Part shown: one piece after another, positions 52,138-61,553 of the stretch | Numbering within the stretch: position 1 is the first letter of the stretch | Layout of the letters: each line of letters begins with the position of its first letter | Origin: Pseudomonadota bacterium | Lineage (GTDB): Bacteria; Pseudomonadota; Alphaproteobacteria; Rhizobiales; Xanthobacteraceae | Direction of reading: 5' to 3' | Assembly: GCA_023422775.1 (NCBI GenBank) | Contig: JAFAGM010000041.1 | Span: 1-64,000 of the forward strand | DNA length: 64,000 bases | Notes under the pieces: model-generated | Told to the model about the DNA's origin: nothing | The model's input: the letters and a program-made list of their open reading frames with translations, nothing else | Database searches by the model: none | Translations under genes and position numbers: made by a program

Positions 52138-52797
52138 ATGTCCGGTTTTGCGACCGCGCGCCAGAATATGGTCGATGGTCAGGTGCGTCCAAGCGACGTG
52201 ACCGATATCCGAATCCTAGATGCCATGCTGGCGGTGCCGCGCGAGGCGTTCGTTCCCGAAAACAAGCAGGCCATGGCCTATCTGGACCTCGACCTCGATG
52301 TCGGCGAGGGCGGGTCGGCGGGGCGGTTCCTGATCAAGCCGGCGGTGCTGGCCAAAATGCTGCAGGCGGCCGAAATCAAGGAGACTGACCGGGTGCTCGT
52401 GGTCGGTTGCGCCACCGGCTATGCCGCTGCCGTGATTGCCAGATTCGTTGTCCCCCTGGTGACGGCGACGGAAGGCGATCCGGCGCTTGCGGCGAAGGCA
52501 AAGACCCTTCTGGCCGGGGAAAAAGCGATCGTCCGGACCGCGGCGGCCGCCGATGGAGACCCGGCGGACGCGCCTTACGACGTTATCGTCCTGAACGGCG
52601 CGAGTGAAGTGGTCCCGGAACGGCTCTATGGACAATTGCGCGACGGCGGCCGGCTGGTCGGCGTTTTCGCGACGTCGCAGCCGGCACGGGCCACGATCGT
52701 AACTTGTTCCCATGGCGATTACGGCCACCGGACGCTGTTCGATGCTGCCGCCCCTGTGTTGCCGGGCATGGAACGCGTTCCGGCCTTCGTTTTCTAG
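52138..52797 (+). CDS. protein-L-isoaspartate O-methyltransferase family protein
   Basis: A 219-residue class-I SAM methyltransferase of the Pcm family. It has the family N-terminus (ATARQNMVDGQVRPSDVTDI) and a SAM motif (VLVVGCATGYAAAVIA). The true enzyme repairs isoaspartyl residues. Here the usual active-site stretch with T-I-S-Q-P is replaced by SAGRFLIKPAVLAKM, so repair activity is doubtful. The ATG at 52138 is preferred; one at 52117 is in frame. Its place before tolC, popZ and valS is conserved in relatives, suggesting a fixed role there. Confidence 0.8.
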   Translation: MSGFATARQNMVDGQVRPSDVTDIRILDAMLAVPREAFVPENKQAMAYLDLDLDVGEGGSAGRFLIKPAVLAKMLQAAEIKETDRVLVVGCATGYAAAVIARFVVPLVTATEGDPALAAKAKTLLAGEKAIVRTAAAADGDPADAPYDVIVLNGASEVVPERLYGQLRDGGRLVGVFATSQPARATIVTCSHGDYGHRTLFDAAAPVLPGMERVPAFVF

Positions 52798-52959
52798 TCT
52801 TTCAGCCGCTGCCGCGCCCAATAATCGCCCGTGCCGGCCAGCTAAATCCCATTCGGAATCAGAAGTGTGGCCCGATTGCCCCACGTGCAGAGTTTCGACG
52901 GGGGTGGCCTGCTTGGGTAGTTCCGTCTTGCGCAGGTGCGGAATAAGGTGAGCCGGGAC

Positions 52960-52972
52960 TCACTTCGAGTGA
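52960..52972. promoter_or_regulatory. short dyad upstream of tolC
   Basis: TCACT-TCG-AGTGA is a perfect five-base inverted pair 60 bases before the tolC start, and a GTGAAAGTGA direct repeat overlaps it. It could be an operator for a dimeric regulator. The site is short, so chance is a real possibility. Confidence 0.3.
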
Positions 52973-53032
52973 AAGTGACGATCGATTCATGTTTCCTTGG
53001 AATCATCCTTGGGACCATGGACCGGCGCTTAG

Positions 53033-54457
53033 ATGATTGGATTGTCTGGGATGCGTGGGGTGAAGGCATTTACCGGGGCTGCTGCTTCGGCCCTTCTGTT
53101 GGCTTTTGCGGGGACGGTTCCCGCCCTGGCCGACACGATCGAGGCAGCGCTGGTGCGCGCCTATCAGAACAATCCGCAGCTTAACGCGCAGCGAGCGCAG
53201 GTGCGCTTCACCGACGAAAACGTGCCGCAGGCGCTGTCGGGTTATCGCCCGCGGGTCGCGGTGACCGCGAGCGCAGGCTACCAATACACCGATACGCTCA
53301 GCACCCAGGGCGGCACTCCCAACACGCTGGTCCGCACCGGCATTCACGGTGCCAATCCGCCGCGCAGCGTCGGCGCCACCGTCACGCAGACACTCTTCAA
53401 TGGCCAGCAGACCGCGAACCGGACCAGGGCCGCGGAAAGCCAGGTCTCGGGCGCGCGCGAAGCCTTGCGGGTGCTCGAGCAGAGCGTGCTGCTTTCAGCC
53501 GCGACGATCTACATGGACTACCTGCGCGACTCCGCCATCGTCGAAGTGCAGAAGAGCAACGTTCGCGTGCTCGAGCAGACGCTGAAACAGACGCGTGACC
53601 GCTTCAATGTCGGCGAAGTGACGCGCACCGACGTCGCACAGTCGGAGGCGCAGCTTGCCGCCGGCAAGACGCAGTTGCTGACGGCAGAAGCCAATTTGAA
53701 CACGACGCGGTCGAACTTCCGCCGCATCATCGGCAACGAGCCGGAAAATCTTGCTCCGGGTTCGCCTGTCGATCGTTATTTGCCGGCGACGCTGCCTGCT
53801 TCGGTGGAACTTGGCCTGACGCAGAATCCGAACGTGACAGCGGCGATGTTCGGCATCGACGTCAGCTATCTCCAGGTCAAGGTAAACGAAGGCGCACTGT
53901 TGCCGACGGTGACACTCCAGGCCTCGGTGCAGCAGTCCTATGAATCGACCCAGACGCTGTACAGGTCGTTCGGCGCGTCGGCGGTTGCGCAGCTTCAGGT
54001 GCCGATCTATCAGGGTGGCGCCGAGTATTCGCTGATCCGTCAGTCCAAGGAAACGCTGGCGCAGCAGCGCCTCGTTCTCGAACAGACGCGGGATCAGACC
54101 CGCGCCAACGTCGTCACCGCATGGGGACAACTCCAGGCCGGCAAGGCGCAGGTAGCGTCCGCGCAGTCGCAGGTGGCGGCGTCGGAAATCGCGCTGAACG
54201 GCGTGCGTGAGGAAGCCAAGGCCGGACAGCGCACCACGCTCGACGTCCTGAACGCGCAACAGGCGCTGGTCAACGCGCGCGTCGCGCTCGTCACGGCGCA
54301 GCACGATCGCGTGGTGGCGTCCTATTCGGTGCTGAACACCGTGGGACGGCTGTCGCCGCAGGTGATGAACCTGCCCACGACGGTCTACGATCCGAGCGTC
54401 CACTACCACCAGGTGCGTGACAGCTGGGCCGGCGTTCGCACGCCTGACGGCCGCTGA
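53033..54457 (+). CDS. tolC: TolC-type outer membrane efflux channel
   Basis: A 474-residue outer-membrane channel for type I secretion and tripartite efflux. The signal peptide ends GTVPALA-DTIE. Two OEP repeats follow with characteristic segments (ALVRAYQNNPQLNAQRAQVR; later QTLFNGQQTANRTRAAESQV and LQVPIYQGGAEYSLIRQSKE) and the near-C-terminal TTLDVLNAQQALVNARVALV. It is not a lipoprotein, unlike the RND factor at 33.7 kb. ATG 53033 is used; ATG 53051 (MRGVKAF) would also give a good signal. A strong terminator follows. Confidence 0.93.
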   Translation: MIGLSGMRGVKAFTGAAASALLLAFAGTVPALADTIEAALVRAYQNNPQLNAQRAQVRFTDENVPQALSGYRPRVAVTASAGYQYTDTLSTQGGTPNTLVRTGIHGANPPRSVGATVTQTLFNGQQTANRTRAAESQVSGAREALRVLEQSVLLSAATIYMDYLRDSAIVEVQKSNVRVLEQTLKQTRDRFNVGEVTRTDVAQSEAQLAAGKTQLLTAEANLNTTRSNFRRIIGNEPENLAPGSPVDRYLPATLPASVELGLTQNPNVTAAMFGIDVSYLQVKVNEGALLPTVTLQASVQQSYESTQTLYRSFGASAVAQLQVPIYQGGAEYSLIRQSKETLAQQRLVLEQTRDQTRANVVTAWGQLQAGKAQVASAQSQVAASEIALNGVREEAKAGQRTTLDVLNAQQALVNARVALVTAQHDRVVASYSVLNTVGRLSPQVMNLPTTVYDPSVHYHQVRDSWAGVRTPDGR

Positions 54458-54494
54458 TATCCGAGTTTACCGCCGCATGCGGCGTGAAAGTTGT

Positions 54495-54524
54495 CGCCCG
54501 GCGCCTGTTGCGCCGGGCGCTTTG
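54495..54524 (+). terminator. intrinsic terminator after tolC
   Basis: A perfect 10-bp GC-rich stem (CGCCCGGCGC / GCGCCGGGCG, 54495-54504 and 54510-54519), loop CTGTT and a short T tail, 36 bases after the tolC stop. Confidence 0.8.
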
Positions 54525-54769
54525 CTTGCAATCAATTGTAGCCATGACGTACCGTTGTTGTGGTGAGCTGAGCGATTCGTGGCTGGCGTTGTTGCGTCTC
54601 ACAGCCGCGCTGGGTTGCCATGGGGGGCGGGGGCCCGCGCGATGGATCGAGCGGGCCTGATCTGGGGACAAGTCGGGCTGGTGCGATGAAGATCCCGGCC
54701 TGCAGATTCGGATCCGGCGATTCCCCCGTGGCTTGGTGTAGATAAGATGGTTTCGATGTGGAGTCGGAG

Positions 54770-55468
54770 ATGACGCAGCCTGCAAAGGTCCAAGAGCCCT
54801 CGATGGAGGAAATTCTGGCGTCGATCCGTCGCATCATCGCCGACGACGAGGCCAAGCCGACTGCTGCGGCTGCCGCCAAACCGGAAGCTGCAGCCAAGCC
54901 CGTGATGAAGGACATCCCGCCGTCGGCGATCGCGCCCGCGCCGAAGCCGGCGGCTCCCAAGCCAGCGGCGCCGCCTCCCGCGCCGGCACCGGAGCCCGCC
55001 GCCAGCAACAATCAGGACGACATCGATGCGATGCTCGCCAGCCTCGATGCGGCAACGCCCGAGGCCGACATCAGGCCCGCGCAGCCCGAGGCCGACGTAT
55101 TCGAACTCACCGACGAGATGGCATTGCCGGATCCGCCGCCGGCGGCGACGGCGTTCAACAAGATCGAGCCGGCGGACGACATCGAATTCACCTCCCCAAA
55201 GGCGCGGCAGCCGGCCTATGAGCCGCCGCCATTCCAGAGCGAGCCGGCGCCGGTGCAGCAGATCCTGTCGCGCTCGACCGTCTCCGCCGTCGAGTCCGCT
55301 TTCAACTCGCTGGCCAATACCGTGCTCAGCAACAATGCGCGGACGCTGGAAGACCTGGTCAAGGAAATGCTGCGGCCGATGCTGAAATCCTGGCTCGACG
55401 ACAATCTCCCGGGACTGGTGGAACGGATCGTCAAGGCCGAAATCGAGCGGGTCTCACGCGGCCGCTAG
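54770..55468 (+). CDS. popZ: PopZ/DUF2497 polar organizing protein
   Basis: A 232-residue protein of the alphaproteobacterial PopZ family, which self-assembles at the cell pole and anchors the chromosome origin and polar proteins. The N-terminal partner-binding helix is intact (EPSMEEILASIRRIIADDEA). It is followed by a long acidic Pro/Ala-rich disordered linker (about 35-150), and the C-terminal oligomerisation helices are typical (NARTLEDLVKEMLRPMLKSW, then LDDNLPGLVERIVKAEIERV). ATG at 54770 is preceded by GGAG; the in-frame GTG at 54758 is not needed. Confidence 0.92.
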   Translation: MTQPAKVQEPSMEEILASIRRIIADDEAKPTAAAAAKPEAAAKPVMKDIPPSAIAPAPKPAAPKPAAPPPAPAPEPAASNNQDDIDAMLASLDAATPEADIRPAQPEADVFELTDEMALPDPPPAATAFNKIEPADDIEFTSPKARQPAYEPPPFQSEPAPVQQILSRSTVSAVESAFNSLANTVLSNNARTLEDLVKEMLRPMLKSWLDDNLPGLVERIVKAEIERVSRGR

Positions 55469-55730
55469 CGCCAGAGGACGCGCCGGGCGGTCTCGGCCGG
55501 CGACGGACCTCCCGATACGGATATCCCAACGGCGTGATCGCGGCGCCTCCGCTGCCCCTGAACCGACTTGTCAGGTTGACTTGCGGCGCTGCGGCGGCTT
55601 TCTAGGGGACCGCCCGGTCCCGACCGCATCAGAACCGGGCGCCAGTTCGTTGTTTCGATGCGTTTTCTTGCGGCGAGCCGGCGATGGGTTTGCTGAAAAA
55701 ACGCCCCCAGCACTCCCAAATTGCACCGCC

Positions 55731-58598
55731 ATGATCGAGAAAAACTACCAGCCCGCCGATATCGAAAGCCGCATGTCCCGGATCTGGGAGGAGAGCGGCG
55801 CGTTCAAGGCCGGCCGCCCGGAGCGGCAGGACGCGGCCCCGTTCACCATCGTGATCCCGCCACCGAACGTGACGGGCTCGCTGCACATGGGGCACGCGCT
55901 GAACAACACGCTGCAGGACATTCTCTGCCGCTTCGAGCGGATGCGCGGCCGCGACGTGCTGTGGCAGCCCGGTACCGATCATGCCGGCATCGCCACCCAG
56001 ATGGTGGTCGAGCGGCAGTTGATGGAGCGGCAGGAGCCCGGCCGCCGCGACATGGGCCGCGCCAAATTCCTCGAGCGCGTCTGGCAATGGAAGGCGGAGA
56101 GCGGCGGCGTCATCGTCAACCAGTTGAAGCGCCTCGGCGCCTCCTGCGACTGGTCGCGCGAACGTTTCACGATGGACGAAGGCCTGTCCCGGGCCGTCGT
56201 GAAAGTGTTCGTCGAACTGCACCGCGAAGGCCTGATCTACAAGGACAAGCGGCTGGTCAATTGGGACCCGAAACTGCTTACCGCGATCTCCGATCTCGAA
56301 GTGCAGCAGGTCGAGGTCAAGGGCAGCCTCTGGTATTTGCGCTATCCGATCGAGGGCAGGACATTCAATCCCGACGATCCCTCGACGTTCATCGTCGTCG
56401 CGACGACGCGGCCCGAGACGATGCTCGGCGACACCGCCGTCGCCATTCATCCGGACAACGAACGCATCGGCCACCTGATCGGCCAGCACGTCATCCTGCC
56501 GCTGGTCGGCCGCCGCATCCCCGTTGTCGGCGACGACTACGCCGATCCCGAGAAGGGTTCGGGCGCGGTCAAGATCACGCCGGCGCACGACTTCAACGAC
56601 TTCGAGGTCGGCAAGCGACATAGCCTGCCGCAGGTCAACGTGTTCGACCGCGAGGGTCGCCTGGCGCTCAATGAGAACGAGGACTATCTGCGCGGATTGC
56701 CCGAAGGCGCGCTGATGCTGGCGGAAGAATTGCACGGCGTCGATCGCTTCGCCGCGCGCAAGAAAATCGTGGCTCGGCTGGAGGATTTCGGCTTCCTCGA
56801 AAAGATCGAGCCGAACACGCACATGGTGCCGCACGGCGACCGCTCCGGCGTCGTCATCGAGCCCTATCTGACCGACCAGTGGTATGTCGACGCCGCGACC
56901 ATGGCGCAGCCGGCGATCGCGGCGGTACGTTCGGGCGCGACGACATTCGTGCCGAAGAACTGGGAAAAGACCTATTTCGAATGGATGGAGAACATCCAGC
57001 CCTGGTGCATCTCGCGCCAGCTCTGGTGGGGCCACCAGATTCCGGCATGGTACGGGCCTGACGGCAAGGTGTTCGTCGCCGAGACCGAAGAGGAAGCCGT
57101 CGGCAACGCGCTCGGCTATTACGTCGAGCAGGAAGTCATCACCGAGGAGCAGGGCCGCGAGATGGCTCTCGACCCTGCCAGGCGCGAGGGCTTCATCACC
57201 CGCGACGAGGACGTGCTCGACACCTGGTTCTCTTCCGGGCTGTGGCCGTTCTCGACGCTCGGCTGGCCCGACGCGACTGCGGAAGTGAAGCGCTACTATC
57301 CGACCAACGTGCTCGTCACCGGCTGGGACATCATCTTCTTCTGGGTTGCCCGGATGATGATGTTGGGCATTCACTTCATGAAGGAGGCGCCGTTCTCGAC
57401 GGTCTACATCCACCGCCTGGTTCGCGACGAGAAGGGCGCGAAGATGTCGAAGTCGAAGGGCAACGTCATCGATCCCTTGGGCGTCATCGACGACTTCGGC
57501 GCCGACGCGCTGCGCTTTGCGCTGGCGCGCGGCGCGGCGCACAGCCACGACATCAAGCTTTCGCCGCAGCTCGTCGAGACCAATCGCAATTTCGCGACCA
57601 AGCTGTGGAATGCCTGCCGCTTTGCCGAGATGAACGGTTGCGCGCTGCCTGCGGGATTCGAGCCGGAAAACGCCAGCGAGATCCTTAACCGCTGGATCGC
57701 GCACGAGACCTCGCGCGCCACGCGCGAAGTCACCGAGGCGATCGAGGATTATCGTTTCAACGATGCGTCCAATGCGATCTATCGCTTCGTCTGGAACGTC
57801 TACTGCGACTGGTATCTCGAACTCGCAAAGCCGGTGCTGATGGGCGAGGAGGGCGCGGCCAAGGCCGAGACCCGCGCCATGGTCGCCTGGGCGCGCGACG
57901 AGATCCTCAAGCTGCTGCATCCGTTCATGCCCTTCATCACCGAGGAGCTCTGGGCAGTGACGGCAGCGCGTAACGGCCTGCTGGTGCTGGCCGAATGGCC
58001 ACGGAGACCAGGCGCGGTTACGGATGAGCAGATTGCTTCGATGGCGTTGGCAGGACCCGGCGAGCCGCTGATCGCGCCGGCCATCGCCGCCCTCGAGGCC
58101 GACGATTTCAGCGACCCTGCGGCCGAAGCCGAAATCGGCTGGGTGGTCGATCTCGTCACCGCCATCCGCTCGGTACGCTCGGAAATGAACATTCCGCCGG
58201 CGACGCTGATCCCGCTGGTGCTGTCCGGTGCCTCGACCGACACAAGGGATCGGGCGCAGCGCTGGAGCGACACCGTGAAGCGCCTGGCGCGACTTGCGGA
58301 TATTTCCTTTGCCGACCGGCCGCCGGAAGGCGCGGTGCAGATTCTGGTGCGCGGCGAAGTCGTCGCGCTGCCGCTCAAGGGCGTGATCGACCTTTCGGCG
58401 GAAAAAGCCCGGCTCGACAAGGAGATCGTCAAGGCCGACGCCGACATCAAGCGCGTGGATGCAAAGCTCTCCAACGAGAAATTCGTGGCGAATGCGCCCG
58501 AAGAGATCGTCGAGGAGGAAAAGGAAAAGCGCGAAGCGGCGTTGGCGCGGAAGACGAAACTGCAGGAAGCGCTGGAACGGCTGAAGATGGCGTCGTAG
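55731..58598 (+). CDS. valS: valyl-tRNA synthetase
   Basis: A 955-residue class Ia synthetase that charges tRNA-Val in the cytoplasm. The ATP-binding signature H-M-G-H (residues 52-55) stands in PPPNVTGSLHMGHALNN, and K571-M-S-K-S575 is the second. The editing domain (VVATTRPETMLGDTAVAIHP) and the C-terminal arginine-rich coiled-coil arm (DKEIVKADADIKRVDAKLSN) are present, so the enzyme is complete. ATG 55731 fits the family start (MIEKNYQPADIE). The order pcm-like/tolC/popZ/valS is conserved in the group. Confidence 0.97.
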   Translation: MIEKNYQPADIESRMSRIWEESGAFKAGRPERQDAAPFTIVIPPPNVTGSLHMGHALNNTLQDILCRFERMRGRDVLWQPGTDHAGIATQMVVERQLMERQEPGRRDMGRAKFLERVWQWKAESGGVIVNQLKRLGASCDWSRERFTMDEGLSRAVVKVFVELHREGLIYKDKRLVNWDPKLLTAISDLEVQQVEVKGSLWYLRYPIEGRTFNPDDPSTFIVVATTRPETMLGDTAVAIHPDNERIGHLIGQHVILPLVGRRIPVVGDDYADPEKGSGAVKITPAHDFNDFEVGKRHSLPQVNVFDREGRLALNENEDYLRGLPEGALMLAEELHGVDRFAARKKIVARLEDFGFLEKIEPNTHMVPHGDRSGVVIEPYLTDQWYVDAATMAQPAIAAVRSGATTFVPKNWEKTYFEWMENIQPWCISRQLWWGHQIPAWYGPDGKVFVAETEEEAVGNALGYYVEQEVITEEQGREMALDPARREGFITRDEDVLDTWFSSGLWPFSTLGWPDATAEVKRYYPTNVLVTGWDIIFFWVARMMMLGIHFMKEAPFSTVYIHRLVRDEKGAKMSKSKGNVIDPLGVIDDFGADALRFALARGAAHSHDIKLSPQLVETNRNFATKLWNACRFAEMNGCALPAGFEPENASEILNRWIAHETSRATREVTEAIEDYRFNDASNAIYRFVWNVYCDWYLELAKPVLMGEEGAAKAETRAMVAWARDEILKLLHPFMPFITEELWAVTAARNGLLVLAEWPRRPGAVTDEQIASMALAGPGEPLIAPAIAALEADDFSDPAAEAEIGWVVDLVTAIRSVRSEMNIPPATLIPLVLSGASTDTRDRAQRWSDTVKRLARLADISFADRPPEGAVQILVRGEVVALPLKGVIDLSAEKARLDKEIVKADADIKRVDAKLSNEKFVANAPEEIVEEEKEKREAALARKTKLQEALERLKMAS

Positions 58599-58616
58599 CC
58601 TGAGGCGTCTTGACAT

Positions 58617-58734
58617 CGTCATTGCGAGGAACGAAGCGACGAAGCAATCCATCTCTCTTTACGGCGAGATGGATTGCTTCGCGGAGCCTGTCATCGGGCG
58701 GCGCTTTGCGCCGACCCGTTGGCTAGCAATGACG
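58617..58734. repeat. dispersed palindromic repeat
   Basis: The ends CGTCATTGC and GCAATGACG are perfectly inverted. Inside is a perfect 15-bp inverted pair (GAAGCAATCCATCTC 58641-58655 with 58666-58680). This is the intergenic repeat type abundant in Bradyrhizobium chromosomes. It fills the gap between valS and the VOC gene and could form a strong RNA hairpin in the transcript. Confidence 0.9.
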
Positions 58735-58764
58735 GTTGGATAGTTGCTATCCGGGAATCGATCC

Positions 58765-59151
58765 ATGCTCGATCACGTCTCCATCACGGTTTCGGACATG
58801 CACCGGGCCGAGCGGTTCTACGATGCCATCATGAAGGCGCTCGACGTCGTCAAGGTCGGCAGCCGCGACGACTGGCTCGGATACGGCGAGCGGGCGCGCC
58901 CGGATCATCCGGACCGGGTCTATCTCTCCATCCGCAAGGGCGTGAGGCCGGAGGACGCCTTCGGCCGGCATTGGTGCTTCAAGGCGGAGCGTCGTAAGCA
59001 GGTGGACGCGTTCTGGGGCGCCGGCATTGCAGCAGGCGGCACCAGCGAGGGTGCGCCGGGTCTGCGCCATTATCACCCGTCGTACTACGCGGCGTTCCTC
59101 AGGGATCCCGACGGCAACCGGATCGAGGCGGTTTGCCATCACCCGGTCTAG
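58765..59151 (+). CDS. VOC/glyoxalase-fold protein
   Basis: A 128-residue vicinal-oxygen-chelate fold protein. Typical features are the opening MLDHVSITVSDMHRAERFYD and the closing FLRDPDGNRIEAVCHH, with His4 and the final Glu as metal-ligand candidates. Members include glyoxalase I-like, dioxygenase and resistance enzymes; the substrate cannot be told. GGGAA precedes the ATG at 58765. It is separated from valS by a dispersed repeat and converges on the histidine kinase gene. Confidence 0.83.
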   Translation: MLDHVSITVSDMHRAERFYDAIMKALDVVKVGSRDDWLGYGERARPDHPDRVYLSIRKGVRPEDAFGRHWCFKAERRKQVDAFWGAGIAAGGTSEGAPGLRHYHPSYYAAFLRDPDGNRIEAVCHHPV

Positions 59152-59157
59152 CCGCTT

Positions 59158-60777
59158 TCACTTTCCGTCCGTCGCCCGCCTTGGAAGCAGGATCGTCACC
59201 TGCGTTCCCTTGCCGGGTTCGCTCTTGAGGCGAAGGCTGCCTCCCAGACGATCCGTCACGACGCTGTAGACGATGTGGAGGCCGAGGCCGGTGCAGCCCG
59301 CGTGCCGTCGCGTCGTGAAGAAGGGATCGAACGCCTGGCGCCTCACGTCGGAAGTCATGCCGCAGCCGTCGTCGGCGAAGACGATCTCGACGTCATTGGG
59401 GCCTGCGGCGCTGACGGTGATATCGATCGACCCGGGAGTATCGGCGTCGGGATAGGCGTGCGCGATCGAATTGAGGAACAGGCTGGTGAGCACCTGGCCA
59501 TACGACCCCGGGTAGCTGCTCATCCAGAGATTCGGCTCGCTGATGACACGCAGCGCGACGATGTTCTTCGGCAGCGCCGGACGCAGCCCGACCGCGACCT
59601 GTTCGGTCAGGTCGCCGAGGTCGAACGCACGAAGGTCGGAGCTGTTCTGATCGGAGGCGACCTGCTTGAACGAGTAGACCAGTTCGGCCGCGCGGTTCAG
59701 GCTCTCCAGGATCTGGCTGGAGCCGCTGCGCACCGCTTCGACATATTCGTTGAGGCTTGAACGCTTCAGCGTTCCGTGCGCAGCCTGGTCGACAAATCGC
59801 CGGCATTTCTTCTCCATCGACGAGGCGATCGTCAGTGCGGTGCCGAGCGGGTTGTTGATTTCATGCGCGACGCCGGCGACGAGCCGCCCCAGCGCCGCGA
59901 GTTTCTCGGCCTCGATCAGCGAGTGTTGCGTCTCGCGCAGGTTCCGCAGCGCCGCTTCTGCGGCGTCCTTTGCCCGTCGAAGTTCGCGCTCGCTGCTCTT
60001 GCGCTCGCTGATGTCGATATGGGTGCCGATCCAGCCATAGACCGCGCCGGAGGGATTGCGCAGCGGCACCACGCGGGTCAGGAACGGACGGTACACTCCA
60101 TCCTTGCCGAGCAGCGAAAGCTCCGCATCGAGCGCGCTTCCCTCTGCAAGTGCCTCCGTCCAGCGCGCGCCGAGCACCGCCTGCCAGCCATACGGATCGA
60201 CTTCGCCTGCGGGCCTGCCCGTGTAGTCGTACCAGTGATTGTTGAACCAGTAGATCGCGCCCGACGCATCGGCCATCCAGACCAGTTGCGGAATGGAATG
60301 CGCGAGCGTGTGGAACTGGCGTTCGCTGGCCCGAAGCGCTGCCTCGGCGCGCCTGCGCTCGGTGATCTCCTCGGCCGCGACGTTGACGCCGACAATCTCG
60401 CCGTCACGGTTGCGATGGGGATGCCAGTAGGTGACCCAGAAGCGTTCTTCGGTCTGGTCGGCGCGCTGGCCGGCGACCTCGACGCCGGTGACGGGATCGC
60501 CGGTGCGCATGATCGAGGCCACGATGCCCTCGACCGCGTCCGCCAGCGCCGGCACGCAGTCCCGCACATAGCGCCCGAGATGATCCTCGACGGAAATGCC
60601 GCAGATCTCGGTGAGGCGCTGGTTGATCTGGATGTATCGGCAGTCGGGGGAGAGGAAGGCGAGGCCGATCGGCGCGGTGTCGTAGATGAGCTGCAGCGTC
60701 GGCTGCCGGCTTTCGAACACGGCCTCCGAAAATCGCGGCGGCAGGCCGGCCGGAATCGAAGTCGGGTAGGGGTTCAT
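59158..60777 (-). CDS. PAS-domain sensor histidine kinase
   Basis: A 539-residue kinase without transmembrane helices, so a cytoplasmic sensor. Two PAS domains (about 25-145 and 152-262; the second ends GWIGTHIDISERK) precede a coiled linker and the catalytic core: H-box VAGVAHEINNPLG with phospho-acceptor H305, N-box NSIAHAYPD, G1 DDGCGM, F-box FDPFFTTRRHAG and G2 TGLGLHIVYSV. The H-box is of the HWE-unlike, NtrB/FixL-like type. No cognate response regulator is adjacent. The signal is unknown; no heme-binding feature of FixL is obvious. Confidence 0.88.
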   Translation of the reverse strand: MNPYPTSIPAGLPPRFSEAVFESRQPTLQLIYDTAPIGLAFLSPDCRYIQINQRLTEICGISVEDHLGRYVRDCVPALADAVEGIVASIMRTGDPVTGVEVAGQRADQTEERFWVTYWHPHRNRDGEIVGVNVAAEEITERRRAEAALRASERQFHTLAHSIPQLVWMADASGAIYWFNNHWYDYTGRPAGEVDPYGWQAVLGARWTEALAEGSALDAELSLLGKDGVYRPFLTRVVPLRNPSGAVYGWIGTHIDISERKSSERELRRAKDAAEAALRNLRETQHSLIEAEKLAALGRLVAGVAHEINNPLGTALTIASSMEKKCRRFVDQAAHGTLKRSSLNEYVEAVRSGSSQILESLNRAAELVYSFKQVASDQNSSDLRAFDLGDLTEQVAVGLRPALPKNIVALRVISEPNLWMSSYPGSYGQVLTSLFLNSIAHAYPDADTPGSIDITVSAAGPNDVEIVFADDGCGMTSDVRRQAFDPFFTTRRHAGCTGLGLHIVYSVVTDRLGGSLRLKSEPGKGTQVTILLPRRATDGK

Positions 60778-61058
60778 TGGCCTGCGTCAGTTAGCATCGC
60801 CGACCCTCCTGCGCTTCACGCATCCAAATCGCAGAATCCCATTCGGAGCGTTGTCGCCATCCATATCCTTCGCGAACGGTCTCGTCCGCCGCTGGCAGAT
60901 CGAGCCGTCATGTATCCCTGATTGAACGCCTCAAAAGGATGAAGCGCAATGTCCCGGTAGCCGCGAAGTGCGACGACCCGCCCTGGAATCGTCACACATG
61001 CGGCACTGTTGCGGCGCGCGCATCGCGACAACCGTGGCAACCGGATTGAACGCGATGT

Positions 61059-61553
61059 TCAGCCGACCGGTCCGGGGATCCAGTAGTCGCCGGCAAGCGG
61101 CTTCACCCTTACGCCATTGATTACTCCGCGCTGAAGGCCTGGATCGAAATGGCGCATCGTCCGCTCATTGAAGTCAATGATGCGGCCGGGTGTCAGTGGC
61201 CCGACGTCATTGATCTTGACGATCACCTTCTTTCCGACGGCTTCGACGAGAGCATACTTCGGCCTCGCGCCATATTTGACCCCGCCGAATTTTCGCCGCA
61301 GGTTTGTCTTGATGGCAGCCGCCCATACAGAGGGATCGTAGCGCTCGCCGGAAGCTGTGTTCGGTCCGCCTTCCCGCCACCCGGGCTTGAACGGATTGTA
61401 CGTGGACGCAGCACCGACGATCGCATCTCCGGTGGCTGCATTGACGACGGCGCTTGAATGGACGGAAACCATTTCACTTCGAGCACCGGTAACCGACATG
61501 GCAAGTGTAAACACGGCGCCGCATATTGCGGCGCCCGAGGGGAACAGCATCAT
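61059..61553 (-). CDS. RlpA-like double-psi beta-barrel exported protein
   Basis: A 164-residue exported protein, second of its type in the window. The signal peptide is near residues 1-24 (AAICGAVFTLAMSVTGARS). The barrel begins GAASTYNPFKPGWREGGPNT, continues ASGERYDPSVWAAAI and KKVIVKINDVGPLTPGRIID, which includes the N-D-x-G-P and G-R-x-x-D pattern of RlpA, and ends with RGVINGVRVKPL. AAGGA lies just before the ATG at 61553 (another ATG follows at once). There is no SPOR domain. Activity as a transglycosylase needs the conserved Asp, which is seen, but is otherwise unproven. Confidence 0.8.
   Translation of the reverse strand: MMLFPSGAAICGAVFTLAMSVTGARSEMVSVHSSAVVNAATGDAIVGAASTYNPFKPGWREGGPNTASGERYDPSVWAAAIKTNLRRKFGGVKYGARPKYALVEAVGKKVIVKINDVGPLTPGRIIDFNERTMRHFDPGLQRGVINGVRVKPLAGDYWIPGPVG

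Noticed and set aside
55629..58652. 1007-codon minus-strand frame opposite valS
   Set aside because: Shadow of valS; composition is His/Arg/Asp-rich with no recognisable domain.
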